The notes beneath the pieces were generated by a model. That model was not told the origin of the DNA, made no database searches, and saw only the letters and a program-made list of their open reading frames with translations. Shown piece after piece: positions 26,497 through 35,019 of a stretch of DNA of 64,000 nucleotides; within the stretch, counting starts at the first letter, position 1, and each line of letters begins with the position of its first letter. The stretch spans positions 56,797-120,796 of the forward strand of contig CAVWFH010000038.1 of assembly GCA_963754065.1 (NCBI GenBank), read 5' to 3'. Origin of the DNA: JALORV01 sp963754065 (GTDB lineage: Bacteria > Pseudomonadota > Gammaproteobacteria > Burkholderiales > Burkholderiaceae_F). A program made the translations under genes and the position numbers.

Positions 26497-26691
26497 GGCT
26501 TGTCTCCTTAAGCACTACGGGTGCGCGCCATATCGGCGAAAGTGGGGCCGCGGACGCTAACAGACCTTCAAGAATCGCATTTTGCAAATCCGGCCCTGCC
26601 GACGGCCCGCTCGGGGAGCCTCCGCCTACAATGATCGGCTCCGATTCGGCCCAGCACCTCCTGATCCGGTCAGGAGCCGGGAGCTTGCCGG
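26497..26691. promoter_or_regulatory. Divergent control region, DUF1254 gene / AraC gene
   Basis: These 195 bases separate two divergently transcribed genes and must hold both promoters. The DUF1254 ribosome site (TAAGGAG on the minus strand) is at its left end, and GGGAG before the AraC start at its right end. I see no convincing paired -35/-10 boxes nor a strong palindrome. A binding site for the AraC protein is inferred only from the arrangement. Confidence 0.4.
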
Positions 26692-27873
26692 ATGGCTAGA
26701 TCAACGCAACCCATTGCCGAAAGGTCGTTCGCCAAGGTACAGAGCCACGCGCGCGGCCGCGCGCGAAATGGCGCTGGACCAAGGTCGGCCCCGCGCAGGC
26801 ACTTACCCGCTGCCGGCGAAGGCGAAGTCAGGATCGGTCCTGTTGCTGCAATTCCAGACCTTCTGAGAAAGTTCGGGGTCACACCGAGTCTCCCGTTCGT
26901 GCGGGCGGGAGTCCCGCTTCACGCTTTCAAGAGTCCCGAGAACCGGATCGCCTTCGACGCTCTTGGGCGATTGCTTGCCGAATGCTCGACGGCAACGGCC
27001 TGCGACCATTTCGGCCTGCTCGTTGGCGAGTGCTTCGAGTTGGAGGGCCTCGGCGCCATCGGATATCTGATGCGCAACTCAGCCACCGTTGGCGAGGCGC
27101 TTCGGGCCCTTCTTCTACATCTATACCTGCACGATCGCGGTGCCGTTCCAATATTGATCAACATGGATTCTTCCTATGTGCTCCTCGGCTACTCCATCTA
27201 TCGGCACGGGACACCCGGCACCGCGCACCTTTACGACGTCGCCATTGCCATCGGGTACAGAGTACTAAGGGCGATCTGCGGCGCCTCTTGGAAGCCAGCG
27301 CACGTCCAGTTCTCTCATGCCCAACCGAGGGATGCGCGTCCCTATCGCCGCATTCTTGGTCCGAATGTTCGATTCGATGCCGAGGTGTCCGGCATCGTGT
27401 TCGCCGCATCGTGGCTTGACCGCGCCATCCCCGGCGCGGATTCCAACCTGCGTGAACTGGTCATGTCGGCGATCCAGCAGATTCGTGCCAATAGCACGAT
27501 GAGCTTCGCCGACATCGTGCGGGGCGCGCTTCACCAGATGGTACTTGGCGGCACGTCGTCGGCCGAAAGCGTGGCGCTCCTGTTCGGCATACACGAGCGG
27601 ACGCTTCGCAAACGGCTGACCGCCGAGGGGACAAGCTTGCAGCAGCTCGTCAGTCAAACGCGCTTCGAGCTGGCGAAGCAACTTTTGGAGAACACACGAC
27701 TCCCAATCTCGGAGATCGCAGCGGCGCTGCACTTCGCAGACGCGGCGGTCTTTTCGCGGGCCTTCCGCGGCTGGTCAAAGACGAGTCCGAGAGATTGGCG
27801 CGCACGACGTGGCCGCAAGGCCGTTACTCACGCCAATGAACTCCGATATGGGGCGCGATTACGACCGGTCTGA
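26692..27873 (+). CDS. AraC-family transcriptional regulator
   Basis: Residues 50-250 correspond to the arabinose-binding-like sensor of the OruR/ArgR group of AraC proteins (EGLGAIGYLMRNSATVGEALRAL). The C-terminal part (about 285-375) is the two-helix-turn-helix AraC domain, with SVALLFGIHERTLRKRL and the second helix region PISEIAAALHFADAAVFSRAFRGW. It would bind DNA and respond to a small ligand. The first 45 residues are basic and low in complexity, so the true start could be downstream. The divergent DUF1254 gene is its likely target. Confidence 0.88.
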   Translation: MARSTQPIAERSFAKVQSHARGRARNGAGPRSAPRRHLPAAGEGEVRIGPVAAIPDLLRKFGVTPSLPFVRAGVPLHAFKSPENRIAFDALGRLLAECSTATACDHFGLLVGECFELEGLGAIGYLMRNSATVGEALRALLLHLYLHDRGAVPILINMDSSYVLLGYSIYRHGTPGTAHLYDVAIAIGYRVLRAICGASWKPAHVQFSHAQPRDARPYRRILGPNVRFDAEVSGIVFAASWLDRAIPGADSNLRELVMSAIQQIRANSTMSFADIVRGALHQMVLGGTSSAESVALLFGIHERTLRKRLTAEGTSLQQLVSQTRFELAKQLLENTRLPISEIAAALHFADAAVFSRAFRGWSKTSPRDWRARRGRKAVTHANELRYGARLRPV

Positions 27874-27915
27874 ATTGGGTGAGCGGATGGCCGCTTCGGC
27901 CGAGTGTCGCCGACG

Positions 27916-28401
27916 TCACCCGGACGCCTTATCTGGCACGGGCAGAACGCGCAGGGTCGCCTCGAGAATCTTCCTGTCCTCTGGATCCGGGAGCGCGGCT
28001 ACCAGGTCAAATGCCCTAGCGTAGAGGTGGCGGTGAGCGGCCGCATCTTTCGCCGCAGCGGCTACGTTGGCCGCCACCGCATGTGCGAGGGCGGTTTCCC
28101 ACGCCTCGGCCCCGTCAGCAAAGAAGAATGGCTGCGACTTCGCCTGGTAGTGGGCCGCCGGTCCCGGAAAGGCCGAGCAGCGCGTAGGCATGTGCAACCA
28201 GTTGAGCCGCATGTGCGCGGTTGCTGTCATTGCCGACAATCTTCCAGAAGTGCATTGCGGCATGCGCCCCCTGCAGCAACTCTTCATCTTCTTCGGGCGT
28301 CCGAGACTCGGCCTCAGCCAGGGTCCATGCCCGATTGTTGCTTGACTGGCCAATCGGCGCTGCTACCGAGCGGTCTCTTCGGGTGTGGGTTTCTCATCCA
28401 T
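27916..28401 (-). pseudogene. Decayed alpha-helical (TPR-like) protein gene
   Basis: The C-terminal part (28164 to 27916) reads AAHYQAKSQPFFFADGAEAW and ALPDPEDRKILEATLRVLP. The preceding part is in another frame (RTPEEDEELLQGAHAAMHFW then AHAYALLGLSG); dropping one base from the run at 28163-28165 joins them. Further upstream, a start at 28401 (MDEKPTPEETAR) leads to an in-frame TAG and a second shift near 28340. The pattern EEDEE-L--AHAA---W with VAHAYALLG recalls an uncharacterised helical-repeat family. Three lesions favour real decay, unlike the single shifts elsewhere. Confidence 0.65.
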
Positions 28402-28471
28402 CTCGCCAGGTCCGCTATGAGGTGATTCGGTGTGACGACCCCTTCGTCAGCCAATGGCCGACTTGAGCCTC

Positions 28472-28790
28472 TCAACTCATGTAGATCAGCAAGCCGGAAC
28501 AGCGTCCCGTTGCCTCGCCAACGAAGCGCTTCAGTTCTTCGTAGTTGTCCAGGCAATAGCCCAACGTGTCGTCAACCTCCGGATCTCGGTCCCAGATTTC
28601 TGGATAGATCTGAAGTTTCATCATCTGAGTCGGATCGAACTTCGATCGAAGAAATGCCTCATCGATCGGCTTAAGTGCTTCGTTAACCGCTGTTACGTCG
28701 GCAGACCAAAGCGCTCGTGCTGGCCCGAGGCCGACATCAATGTCTCCAATCTGCTTCCCGCCGTGCAGCAAGAAATTGAGCGGCGGATCG
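28472..28790 (-). pseudogene. DUF1877 remnant lacking its N-terminus
   Basis: About 105 residues match the C-terminal two thirds of DUF1877 (YfbM-like) proteins: DPPLNFLLHGGKQIG, VGLGPARALWSADVTAVNEA, KLQIYPEIWDRD and YCLDNYEELKRFV. The N-terminal part with the usual Asp-Lys-Ala-Trp segment is not present in any frame upstream; the open frame continues to 29011 with unrelated sequence under the benE start. It therefore looks truncated, perhaps at a recombination joint near 28790. Confidence 0.6.
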
Positions 28791-28917
28791 TGGTCGTAAG
28801 GCTGAACTCGAGTCCGCGTTCGTACCGGATCGATTTCGGACCTCTGCGGAACGGCGCCAGACCCATGGTCAATTGCGATTCCGGCACAATCGTTCGCCCG
28901 TCGTGCTGGAGTTCGCG

Positions 28918-30141
28918 ATGCCCATGGAGTCCGCCCACCGGCCGTTCCCCGGACTACGCCAGATGGTCGCCGATTCCGGCGGGCTCTACCTTGCGAACGC
29001 GGTGATCGCATTTGTCTTCGCCGCCTCAGGGCCGGTCGCGATCATCCTCTCCGTCGGCACGCACGGTGGACTGAGCGAGTCCGACCTGTCGTCGTGGATC
29101 TTCGGCTCGTTTTTCCTGAACGGACTGATCACCCTGCTTTTCTGCACGCTGTACCGACAACCGCTCGTCTTCTTCTGGACGATTCCGGGAACAGTGCTGG
29201 TCGGCCAGGCACTCGGCCACCTCAGCTGGCCTGAGGTCATCGGCGCCTTCCTTGCCACCGGACTGCTCATGCTGGTGCTCGGCCTTTCAGGATGGGTACG
29301 GCGCGCCATGCAGTCCGTGCCGATGCCGATCGTGATGGGGATGGTGGCCGGTGTGTTCCTGCGCTTCGGCCTAGGCCTGGTGTATGCGATGCGTGACGAC
29401 TCCTGGATTGCCGCGCCGATGATCGTTGCCTTCCTCGCGCTCGGTGCCTCGGCTGGTTGGTCACGCCGTCTGCCGCCGCTGATCGGCGCACTCATCGTCG
29501 GCGCGGCGGCGATCGCCCTCCTTGGCAAGTTCCATCCGCACGGCTGGCCCCTGCATGCGATCGCCGATCCCATTCTGTATGCGCCAGTCTTCTCATGGCG
29601 CGCGATGGTGGAACTCGTCATCCCTCTCGCAATCACCGTGCTCGTAGTTCAAAACGGCCAAGGGATAGCGGTGCTCAACGCCGCCGAGCACGAACCTCCG
29701 ATCAACGCGATCACGGTGGCCTGTGGCGCGGGCTCGATGCTTGCCGCGCTGGTCGGCACCGTTTCGACCTGCCTCACCGGCCCCGTTAACGCGATCATCT
29801 CGGGTTCGGGCGAGCGGCACAGGCACTACACCGCGGGCCTCGCCGTAGGCGTGTTCGCGCTGGCGTTCGGGCTGTTCGCGCCATTGTTCACCCGGCTGAT
29901 GCTTGCCACGCCACCGGCATTCATCGGCGCGCTCGCGGGACTTGCCATGCTGCGCGTGCTCCAGACGGCGTTCAATGTGTCTTTCCGTGGGCGCTTCACG
30001 CTCGGGGCGCTCGTCACGTTCCTCATCACGGTGGCCGACGTGCCGATCTTCAACGTCGGTGCGCCGTTCTGGGGCTTGGTGATCGGCTACGCCGTGTCAC
30101 GCCTGCTTGAGCGCAAAGACTTCAGCGCCGCCGGCGCCTGA
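28918..30141 (+). CDS. BenE-type benzoate/H+ symporter family protein
   Basis: This 407-residue inner-membrane protein has about 11-12 hydrophobic segments. The conserved patterns FFWTIPGTVLVGQAL, VPMPIVMGMVAGVFLRFG and GTVSTCLTGPVNAIISGSG are those of the BenE family, whose founder takes up benzoate with protons. The start at 28918 is chosen over an upstream TTG because TGGAG sits six bases before it. No benzoate catabolic gene is nearby, so the substrate is open. Confidence 0.88.
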   Translation: MPMESAHRPFPGLRQMVADSGGLYLANAVIAFVFAASGPVAIILSVGTHGGLSESDLSSWIFGSFFLNGLITLLFCTLYRQPLVFFWTIPGTVLVGQALGHLSWPEVIGAFLATGLLMLVLGLSGWVRRAMQSVPMPIVMGMVAGVFLRFGLGLVYAMRDDSWIAAPMIVAFLALGASAGWSRRLPPLIGALIVGAAAIALLGKFHPHGWPLHAIADPILYAPVFSWRAMVELVIPLAITVLVVQNGQGIAVLNAAEHEPPINAITVACGAGSMLAALVGTVSTCLTGPVNAIISGSGERHRHYTAGLAVGVFALAFGLFAPLFTRLMLATPPAFIGALAGLAMLRVLQTAFNVSFRGRFTLGALVTFLITVADVPIFNVGAPFWGLVIGYAVSRLLERKDFSAAGA

Positions 30142-30290
30142 GTCCAGGGCGCGAGTCGTTCTTGCACACGGGGAAAAGGCAACGCCGCGCTCAGGTTCCT
30201 CGGTTGGAGGGCTTCGCGGAACCAAAGCGGTCAGCTTTGGGGTCGATCGGGCAAGCTTCAGACTCGTCCGGTTCTGGCCGTAAGCGAGAT

Positions 30291-31422
30291 TCAGCGCGTC
30301 CGCACCAACGCCTCTATCGCGTCAAGGTCGAGCGCCTCCATCGCGCGTTGCATGGGCTGCTCGAAGCGTTCCCCGCCCCTAACCTCGAGCTTGATCATCT
30401 GTGTCTGCGCCGGGTTCGCGCGGTCCCAAGGGAATGCGGGGTCGGGCTTGGCGAGCGGCGGATATCGCTCTAGCGGCACATCCGAGGGGTGGAGGCCGTT
30501 GACTCCAGCCGGGCCTGCGCCGCGAGCGCTCGGCGCCCAGTCCGGCGCGCCACACGCGGACGCGGCGCAGCATGGCTTCGCCGGGCGCTTCATCTGCACC
30601 AGCGCGGCTGCGCCGTCTTGCCTCGGCTGCGGCGGCGCCGGCGCTGGCCTGCGCTTGCTGCGCGCGGATTTCAGCGATCAGGCGCTCGGCGTTCGCCGGA
30701 TCCGTCCGGCGCAGGCCCTCGGCCACGCGCTCCAACATCTCCTGCTGCGCGGCGGGGCTCGCGGCCGCGCGGGCACTGGCCTCGTGGGATCGGGCTTCAT
30801 CGAGCTTGCGTTGAAGGTCACGCTCGGTGAAGTCGAGGTACTCGGCCGTGGTCACGGGCACCCAGGGCAGCCGACCGTTGCGGGTGAACACCAGCATGTG
30901 CCCTCCGAACACCGGGCGCCCGCGCAGCGTGCCCGTTACTGGCAGCTCGCGCCATGCTGCGAACCGGTCGTCCTTCAACTCCGGCACCTCGGACTCGAAG
31001 AAGGCATGGGGTGCGTTGACGCTGGCTACGATGGTCGCCAGCGGGCCGATGCGATCTGCGCCGGCGATGACGTCGCAGCGGCCTCGCACCCACATCGATT
31101 CGCGATGATCACGCAGCAGGAAGTGCGCCGGCCGCGCCGGCGCATCCCACTGCCCGCCGATCTGCCAGCTGCTGCGCAGCCGCGTGCGCGGCAGTGCGTG
31201 CAGTTCAGGACGCGCGTGCAGGAGGGCATTGAGCGCGTGCAGCGTGCGCCGCATCGACGCGACCGAGGCGTCGCTCACCGCACGAAGGTCGGCCGTCTTC
31301 GGATGCTCGGCGTCGATCCAGCAATCGATCTGGGCCAGCGCGGGCGCGCAGGCCGCCCAGAGCGCGAGCGCGCGGAGGCCTAGCGCACCCCACCCGATGA
31401 AAAGGCGTCGCGGCGGGATCAC
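30291..31422 (-). pseudogene. Unrecognised exported protein, frameshifted
   Basis: I do not recognise this protein. A GTG at 31422 opens a signal peptide (RALALWAACAPALAQ), followed by a region with TRLRSSWQIGGQWDAP, FVFTRNG-like and VPVTTAEYLDFTERDL segments and a long Ala/Arg/Glu helix, probably a coiled coil (residues 210-275). Near 30618 the frame shifts by one base; the other frame then continues QMKRPAKPCC and VPLERYPPLAKPDPAFPWD to a stop at 30291. Removing one T from the pair at 30618-30619 gives one protein of about 376 residues. It may act in the periplasm. Confidence 0.6.
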
Positions 31423-31548
31423 TGCGACCGCCCCTGCAGTAGCCGGACCATGCGGCCGATCACGCCGGCAATCGGGGCGAGTCCCCATGCCGGAGGACGC
31501 CGTGCCCGTGGATCGGGACCATGGCGAGTCGAGCGCACGGCGATGACT

Positions 31549-31923
31549 TCACTCGGCCCAGGGGGGCGTGAACGCGGGCCGGTCTCCGATCAGCACCTGT
31601 CCGCCGACCGGGTACACGGCCAGCGCCCGGAATGCCTGCCGCCCGGCGTTCGAGAGCGCCACGGTGCGCCCCGCCTCCACGACTAGCGCGCTGCCGGCCG
31701 TGAGTTCGTGGCGCTGTCCATCGACCTCGAAATTGGCACGACCCTCAAGCGCAACGAAGGTCTCCTCGCGAGTCAGGCGATGGGGTGTGCCGGCCACTCC
31801 TGGCTCGACCGTGATCTCCCAGACGGAGTTCTCCCGGGCGCCGCGGCTGGGGGCCACCAAGGTGGTAAATCGGACGCCGGGTAGCTCGAAGTTTGGCGCG
31901 TCACTACGTGAAAGCAGGGGCAT
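31549..31923 (-). CDS. Small cupin-domain protein
   Basis: A 124-residue single-domain cupin. The first cupin motif is seen as GTPHRLTREETFVALEG and the second as LTAGSALVVEAGRTVALSN. A His and a Glu of the metal site are present, but the usual second His is not obvious, so metal binding is uncertain. A GAGGAG ribosome site lies just upstream. A MarR regulator starts 45 bases away in the opposite direction, so the cupin gene is probably its target; role may be in binding a small aromatic or polar compound. Confidence 0.85.
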   Translation of the reverse strand: MPLLSRSDAPNFELPGVRFTTLVAPSRGARENSVWEITVEPGVAGTPHRLTREETFVALEGRANFEVDGQRHELTAGSALVVEAGRTVALSNAGRQAFRALAVYPVGGQVLIGDRPAFTPPWAE

Positions 31924-31936
31924 GGGGACTCCTCTG

Positions 31937-31969
31937 TATAATTAACCACAGTTTATTAACCAAGGCTAA
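31937..31969. promoter_or_regulatory. AT-rich promoter/operator between cupin and MarR genes
   Basis: The 45-base gap is AT rich in a GC-rich genome. It has TATAAT at 31937-31942, two direct copies of TTAACCA at 31942-31948 and 31956-31962, and an imperfect palindrome TTAACC-AA-GGCTAA at 31956-31969. On the minus strand TTGGTT and TATACA are spaced by 17 bases. This fits a shared promoter covered by a MarR dimer site. The exact promoter assignment is inference. Confidence 0.55.
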
Positions 31970-32433
31970 TGATGTCAACCTCGGACCCGCAGGACTTTGG
32001 CGTTCTGCTGAATCTTGCCTTTATCGCGTTCAAGGATGCCCTCGACGCCCATCTCGCCGCGGTCGGGTTCGACGACATCGGCGGGTCGTTCGGATATGTC
32101 TTCCGGCTGCTGGCCGAGACGCGCTGCAACCTCAGCGAGCTGGCCTCGCAACTCGGCATGAGTTCGCCCGGGGCACTGAAGGTGGTCGACGAAATGGTCA
32201 GCAAGGGATATGTGTCGCGGACGACCGACGCAGCCGACCGACGCGTGAAGTGGCTGGAACTAACCGATCGCGGCCGCGCCGCCTTGGGCAGGGCCCGCTC
32301 CTTTCACCAGAAGTATGAGCAGGCGCTCGTGCAGAGGCTGGGCATGCGCCAAGTCGCCGCGACCCGGAAACTGCTCGAGGCCATGGCGGCGTCGCATGCC
32401 GAACGAGGGGGGCGGCTGCCGCGCCCTGGCTAG
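31969..32433 (+). CDS. MarR-family transcriptional regulator
   Basis: A 154-residue winged-helix protein. The DNA-binding part is LSELASQLGMSSPGALKVVDEMVSKGYVSR, with the wing DRRVKWLELTDRGRAAL, and the flanking helices form the dimer domain. MarR proteins mostly repress a neighbouring gene and release DNA on binding phenolic or oxidised ligands. Two ATGs (31969 and 31972) could serve as start after AAGG. The palindrome before it and the divergent cupin gene point to autoregulation plus control of the cupin. Confidence 0.9.
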   Translation: MMSTSDPQDFGVLLNLAFIAFKDALDAHLAAVGFDDIGGSFGYVFRLLAETRCNLSELASQLGMSSPGALKVVDEMVSKGYVSRTTDAADRRVKWLELTDRGRAALGRARSFHQKYEQALVQRLGMRQVAATRKLLEAMAASHAERGGRLPRPG

Positions 32434-32580
32434 GTTTTGAACGTGCACCACGCTCTCGTCTGTGCTTACCTAACTCGGCAGTCCCGTCCGGTACAACGAT
32501 GCCCACAGGCGCAAGGGCAGCGAGGTGCTGCAGCGTTGTCTGGGTGGGCGCAAGAGGTCCGCTTTCAAGCAGTCTTGGTC

Positions 32581-32628
32581 GGAGGCCAGAATGGCCGCAA
32601 CTGGCCGCGCGTTGCACTCCTGGCCTCC
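32581..32628. repeat. Inverted repeat at the end of the NMO gene
   Basis: GGAGGCCAG (32581-32589) is a perfect inverted match to CTGGCCTCC (32620-32628), with TGGCCGC repeated twice in the loop. It lies at the convergent ends of the MarR gene and the nitronate monooxygenase gene and could slow RNA polymerase from either side. There is no T-run, so I do not call it an intrinsic terminator. Confidence 0.35.
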
Positions 32629-32633
32629 AGCCT

Positions 32634-33644
32634 CTAGGCAGTCCGCGCCATGCCATCGCCGCTGTCAACAAGCGTTGCGCTTGCGTGGCCTCGGATTCGC
32701 TCCGCCGCCTCAACCACTATCCGTTCGACGATGTGCGAAGCAGGCTCGATGGAATCGATCACGCCACAGGCCTCGCCAAACCAGACGCCGGTGTGCTCGG
32801 GATCGCCTTCCTCGAAGGCCTGCCGATACCGCGGCCCTTCAACCGCAATCGCTGCTTCCAACGCCTCCTCGCGGCCATGCCAGCGTTCGGTGAATGCATT
32901 GCGGCGGATACGGGCAGTGAAGCCGCTCGGCCAGGGGATCTGACGCGCGATGTCGGCGATTCGGGTGCGCAGCGTGCCATCCCCATTGGTTTCCAGGATC
33001 GCGCGTTGGTGACGCTCCTTTACCAACGCCTCCGTCGACGCCCACAGTCGCGTCCCCATGAGCACGCCATCGGCGCCAAGCATCAGCGCCGCCGCGAGGC
33101 CACGGCCGTCGGCGATTCCCCCGGCAGCGAGCAGCAGCGTGCTCGGCGCGTGCTCGGAAAGATAGTCCGCCACCTCCGGAACGAAGCTCAACGTACCGCG
33201 CAGGGCACCGTGGCCTCCTGCCTCTGCCCCCTGAGCGACGACGACACTCGCGCCGACGTCGACCGCGTCCCTCACGTGTCCCATGTCCTGGCACTGACAA
33301 ATCAGCGCCGCGCCTGCGCTGCGGATCTCGTCCACGAAGGGCCTCGGATCGCCGAACGACAGCATGACCGCAGCCGGCCGATGCTTAAGCACATCTGTCA
33401 GCATCGACGGTGACTTGCGCAGCGACCAGGTGATGAACCCGACGCCAATGCGCTGGCCGCCGACGGCGGCGAACTGCTGCTCGAGCCATGCACGGTCGCC
33501 ATAGCCACCGCCGATCAATCCGAGGCCGCCGGCGCGACTCACTGCCCCAGCCAGCGCGCCACCGCCGGCGAAGGCCATCGGCGCCGAGACGACGGGGTGG
33601 CGAAGGTTGAAGGTGCGGGTCAGGCGGGTCGTGAGCGCGTCCAT
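32634..33644 (-). CDS. Nitronate monooxygenase
   Basis: An FMN-dependent TIM-barrel enzyme of 336 residues. It has the class signatures PVVSAPMAFAGGG at the N-terminus, GVGFITW, AQGAEAGGHGA with the catalytic histidine His145, and the FMN phosphate loop AAGGIADGRG followed by GADGVLMGTR. Such enzymes oxidise alkyl nitronates such as propionate-3-nitronate and protect against nitro toxins. It is alone on its strand. Some related proteins act as enoyl reductases, so the substrate is not certain. Confidence 0.9.
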   Translation of the reverse strand: MDALTTRLTRTFNLRHPVVSAPMAFAGGGALAGAVSRAGGLGLIGGGYGDRAWLEQQFAAVGGQRIGVGFITWSLRKSPSMLTDVLKHRPAAVMLSFGDPRPFVDEIRSAGAALICQCQDMGHVRDAVDVGASVVVAQGAEAGGHGALRGTLSFVPEVADYLSEHAPSTLLLAAGGIADGRGLAAALMLGADGVLMGTRLWASTEALVKERHQRAILETNGDGTLRTRIADIARQIPWPSGFTARIRRNAFTERWHGREEALEAAIAVEGPRYRQAFEEGDPEHTGVWFGEACGVIDSIEPASHIVERIVVEAAERIRGHASATLVDSGDGMARTA

Positions 33645-33828
33645 GGTGGGCTTCTTCTGCGGTGACTGGACCGCGCTAAGGATGACCGCTTCTACGCAAT
33701 TCTGAGCTCACACACGTAGGACAGCAATTGGCCGGAATCCGAAGTCGGGCATACGACTGCCGGTGGGCTCTCTTCCCGGGGGCGTCCATGTACGAGGGCG
33801 AAGTGTCAGGTGATGCGGGGCACACCGT

Positions 33829-34242
33829 TCAGTGACTCTTGACGATCGCCAGCGATCCTGGCGGAGGCGGCGTTTCCAGCCATTCAATCCGATAGTCGTT
33901 CGGACCTACACGTGTGGCGCGCAAAGGAAGCAGATCAGGGGATCCCTGAGACAAGAGCGCACGGGGCGCATTTAGCGGGAACTCCGAACTGGGGAACGTG
34001 TAGCTCGCGAAGTTTCCGTACTTGTTTTGAAAGGACACCTGGGGACCATCGGGCCAGATGCTGACGTAGTACTTCTTTGTCGGGTGCTTGCTGGTCTTGT
34101 GCTCGAGTTCCCTAAGCGTGACGATTGGTCCCGCAGCGCCGCTGCTTTGGGCGTCTGCTCTGAACGGTAGTCCGACGGTCAGCGTCGCGGCGATGATCGC
34201 TAAAGAAAAAAATCGACAGCTGAGCGTTGTCTGACCTCTCAT
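33829..34242 (-). CDS. Exported hypothetical protein
   Basis: I do not recognise this 137-residue protein. The ATG at 34242 has a GAGGTGA ribosome site. It has a signal peptide (about residues 1-31, ending FRADAQ), then a compact domain with KYYVSIWPDGPQVSFQNKYG, YTFPSSEFPL and a Pro-rich end (ETPPPPGS). It would be a small periplasmic or outer protein, perhaps a beta-rich fold. The open frame reaches further upstream but without support. Confidence 0.6.
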   Translation of the reverse strand: MRGQTTLSCRFFSLAIIAATLTVGLPFRADAQSSGAAGPIVTLRELEHKTSKHPTKKYYVSIWPDGPQVSFQNKYGNFASYTFPSSEFPLNAPRALLSQGSPDLLPLRATRVGPNDYRIEWLETPPPPGSLAIVKSH

Positions 34243-34449
34243 ACGTTCACCTCGATGTAGCCGCTCCAGCCGATCGACAGTTGGAGTTGCCTGGTCCGCG
34301 GCCGACTGCCTTCGGGCGATTCTCGGTCCGATCCATCGCGGCCGCAATTGGCCGCCTCGAGGCATGTCGGCCATGCATTGCTCGTCGGGAGCCTGCCGGA
34401 ATGCCTCATCTGCATTCGAGCGCCGTGTTGCGAATACAGCGTCTCGCGT

Positions 34450-35019
34450 CTAAATGCAGACGTGCTGAGCCCTCGCCAGCACCTGCTGCACCCCGGCCCC
34501 TGAAACCGGCTCGTCGACGACGGTGACCAGACCCTCGGCGCGCAGCGCGTCGAGGAACGGGCCCGCCGCAATCACCGCGCCGCATGCGCCGCCCGCTCGC
34601 ACTCCGTCGCCAGTCCCGTACAGCAGCGGCGACTCCCCGCGCCTTCGAAACTGCAGCGCGAGTTGCAGATACAACCGCCGTTCGCCGGCCGTCAGATCGT
34701 TGCGCAGGCGGCACACGCTGCGGAACTCGACGGCTCCGACGATCTTGTCGACCACGTCGCGCAGCCACCAGCACTTGCCCGACACCGGCGGATCGAAGTC
34801 GCGCAGCAGTTCACGAAACGTTTCGCCGTCGCCGGCCAGCAGGCTGGCGAGCACGGTGCGCGCGAGCGCCGGGCGGCGCCAGCGCTGCAGCAGGTCAGCC
34901 AGCGCGCCGGCGCGGGCGGCGAAGTCGGCGGCCGCCAGCTCGAGGGCGGCCTCCGGACTCAGCGCTGAATCAGAAGCCGGGTCGAGCGCACGCTCGATCG
35001 CGAGCAGCGGCACGTTCAT
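34450..35019 (-). CDS. Hypothetical protein coupled to the proline-rich lipoprotein
   Basis: I do not recognise this 189-residue protein. It starts at 35019 with an ATG that overlaps the lipoprotein stop (ATGA), so both are made together. It is mainly helical and rich in Ala, Leu and Arg, with no signal peptide or membrane segment; residues KCWWLRDVVDKIVGAVEFRS form the most distinctive part, and three or four Cys are present. A cytoplasmic partner of a surface lipoprotein would be unusual, which makes the pair worth attention. Confidence 0.65.
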   Translation of the reverse strand: MNVPLLAIERALDPASDSALSPEAALELAAADFAARAGALADLLQRWRRPALARTVLASLLAGDGETFRELLRDFDPPVSGKCWWLRDVVDKIVGAVEFRSVCRLRNDLTAGERRLYLQLALQFRRRGESPLLYGTGDGVRAGGACGAVIAAGPFLDALRAEGLVTVVDEPVSGAGVQQVLARAQHVCI

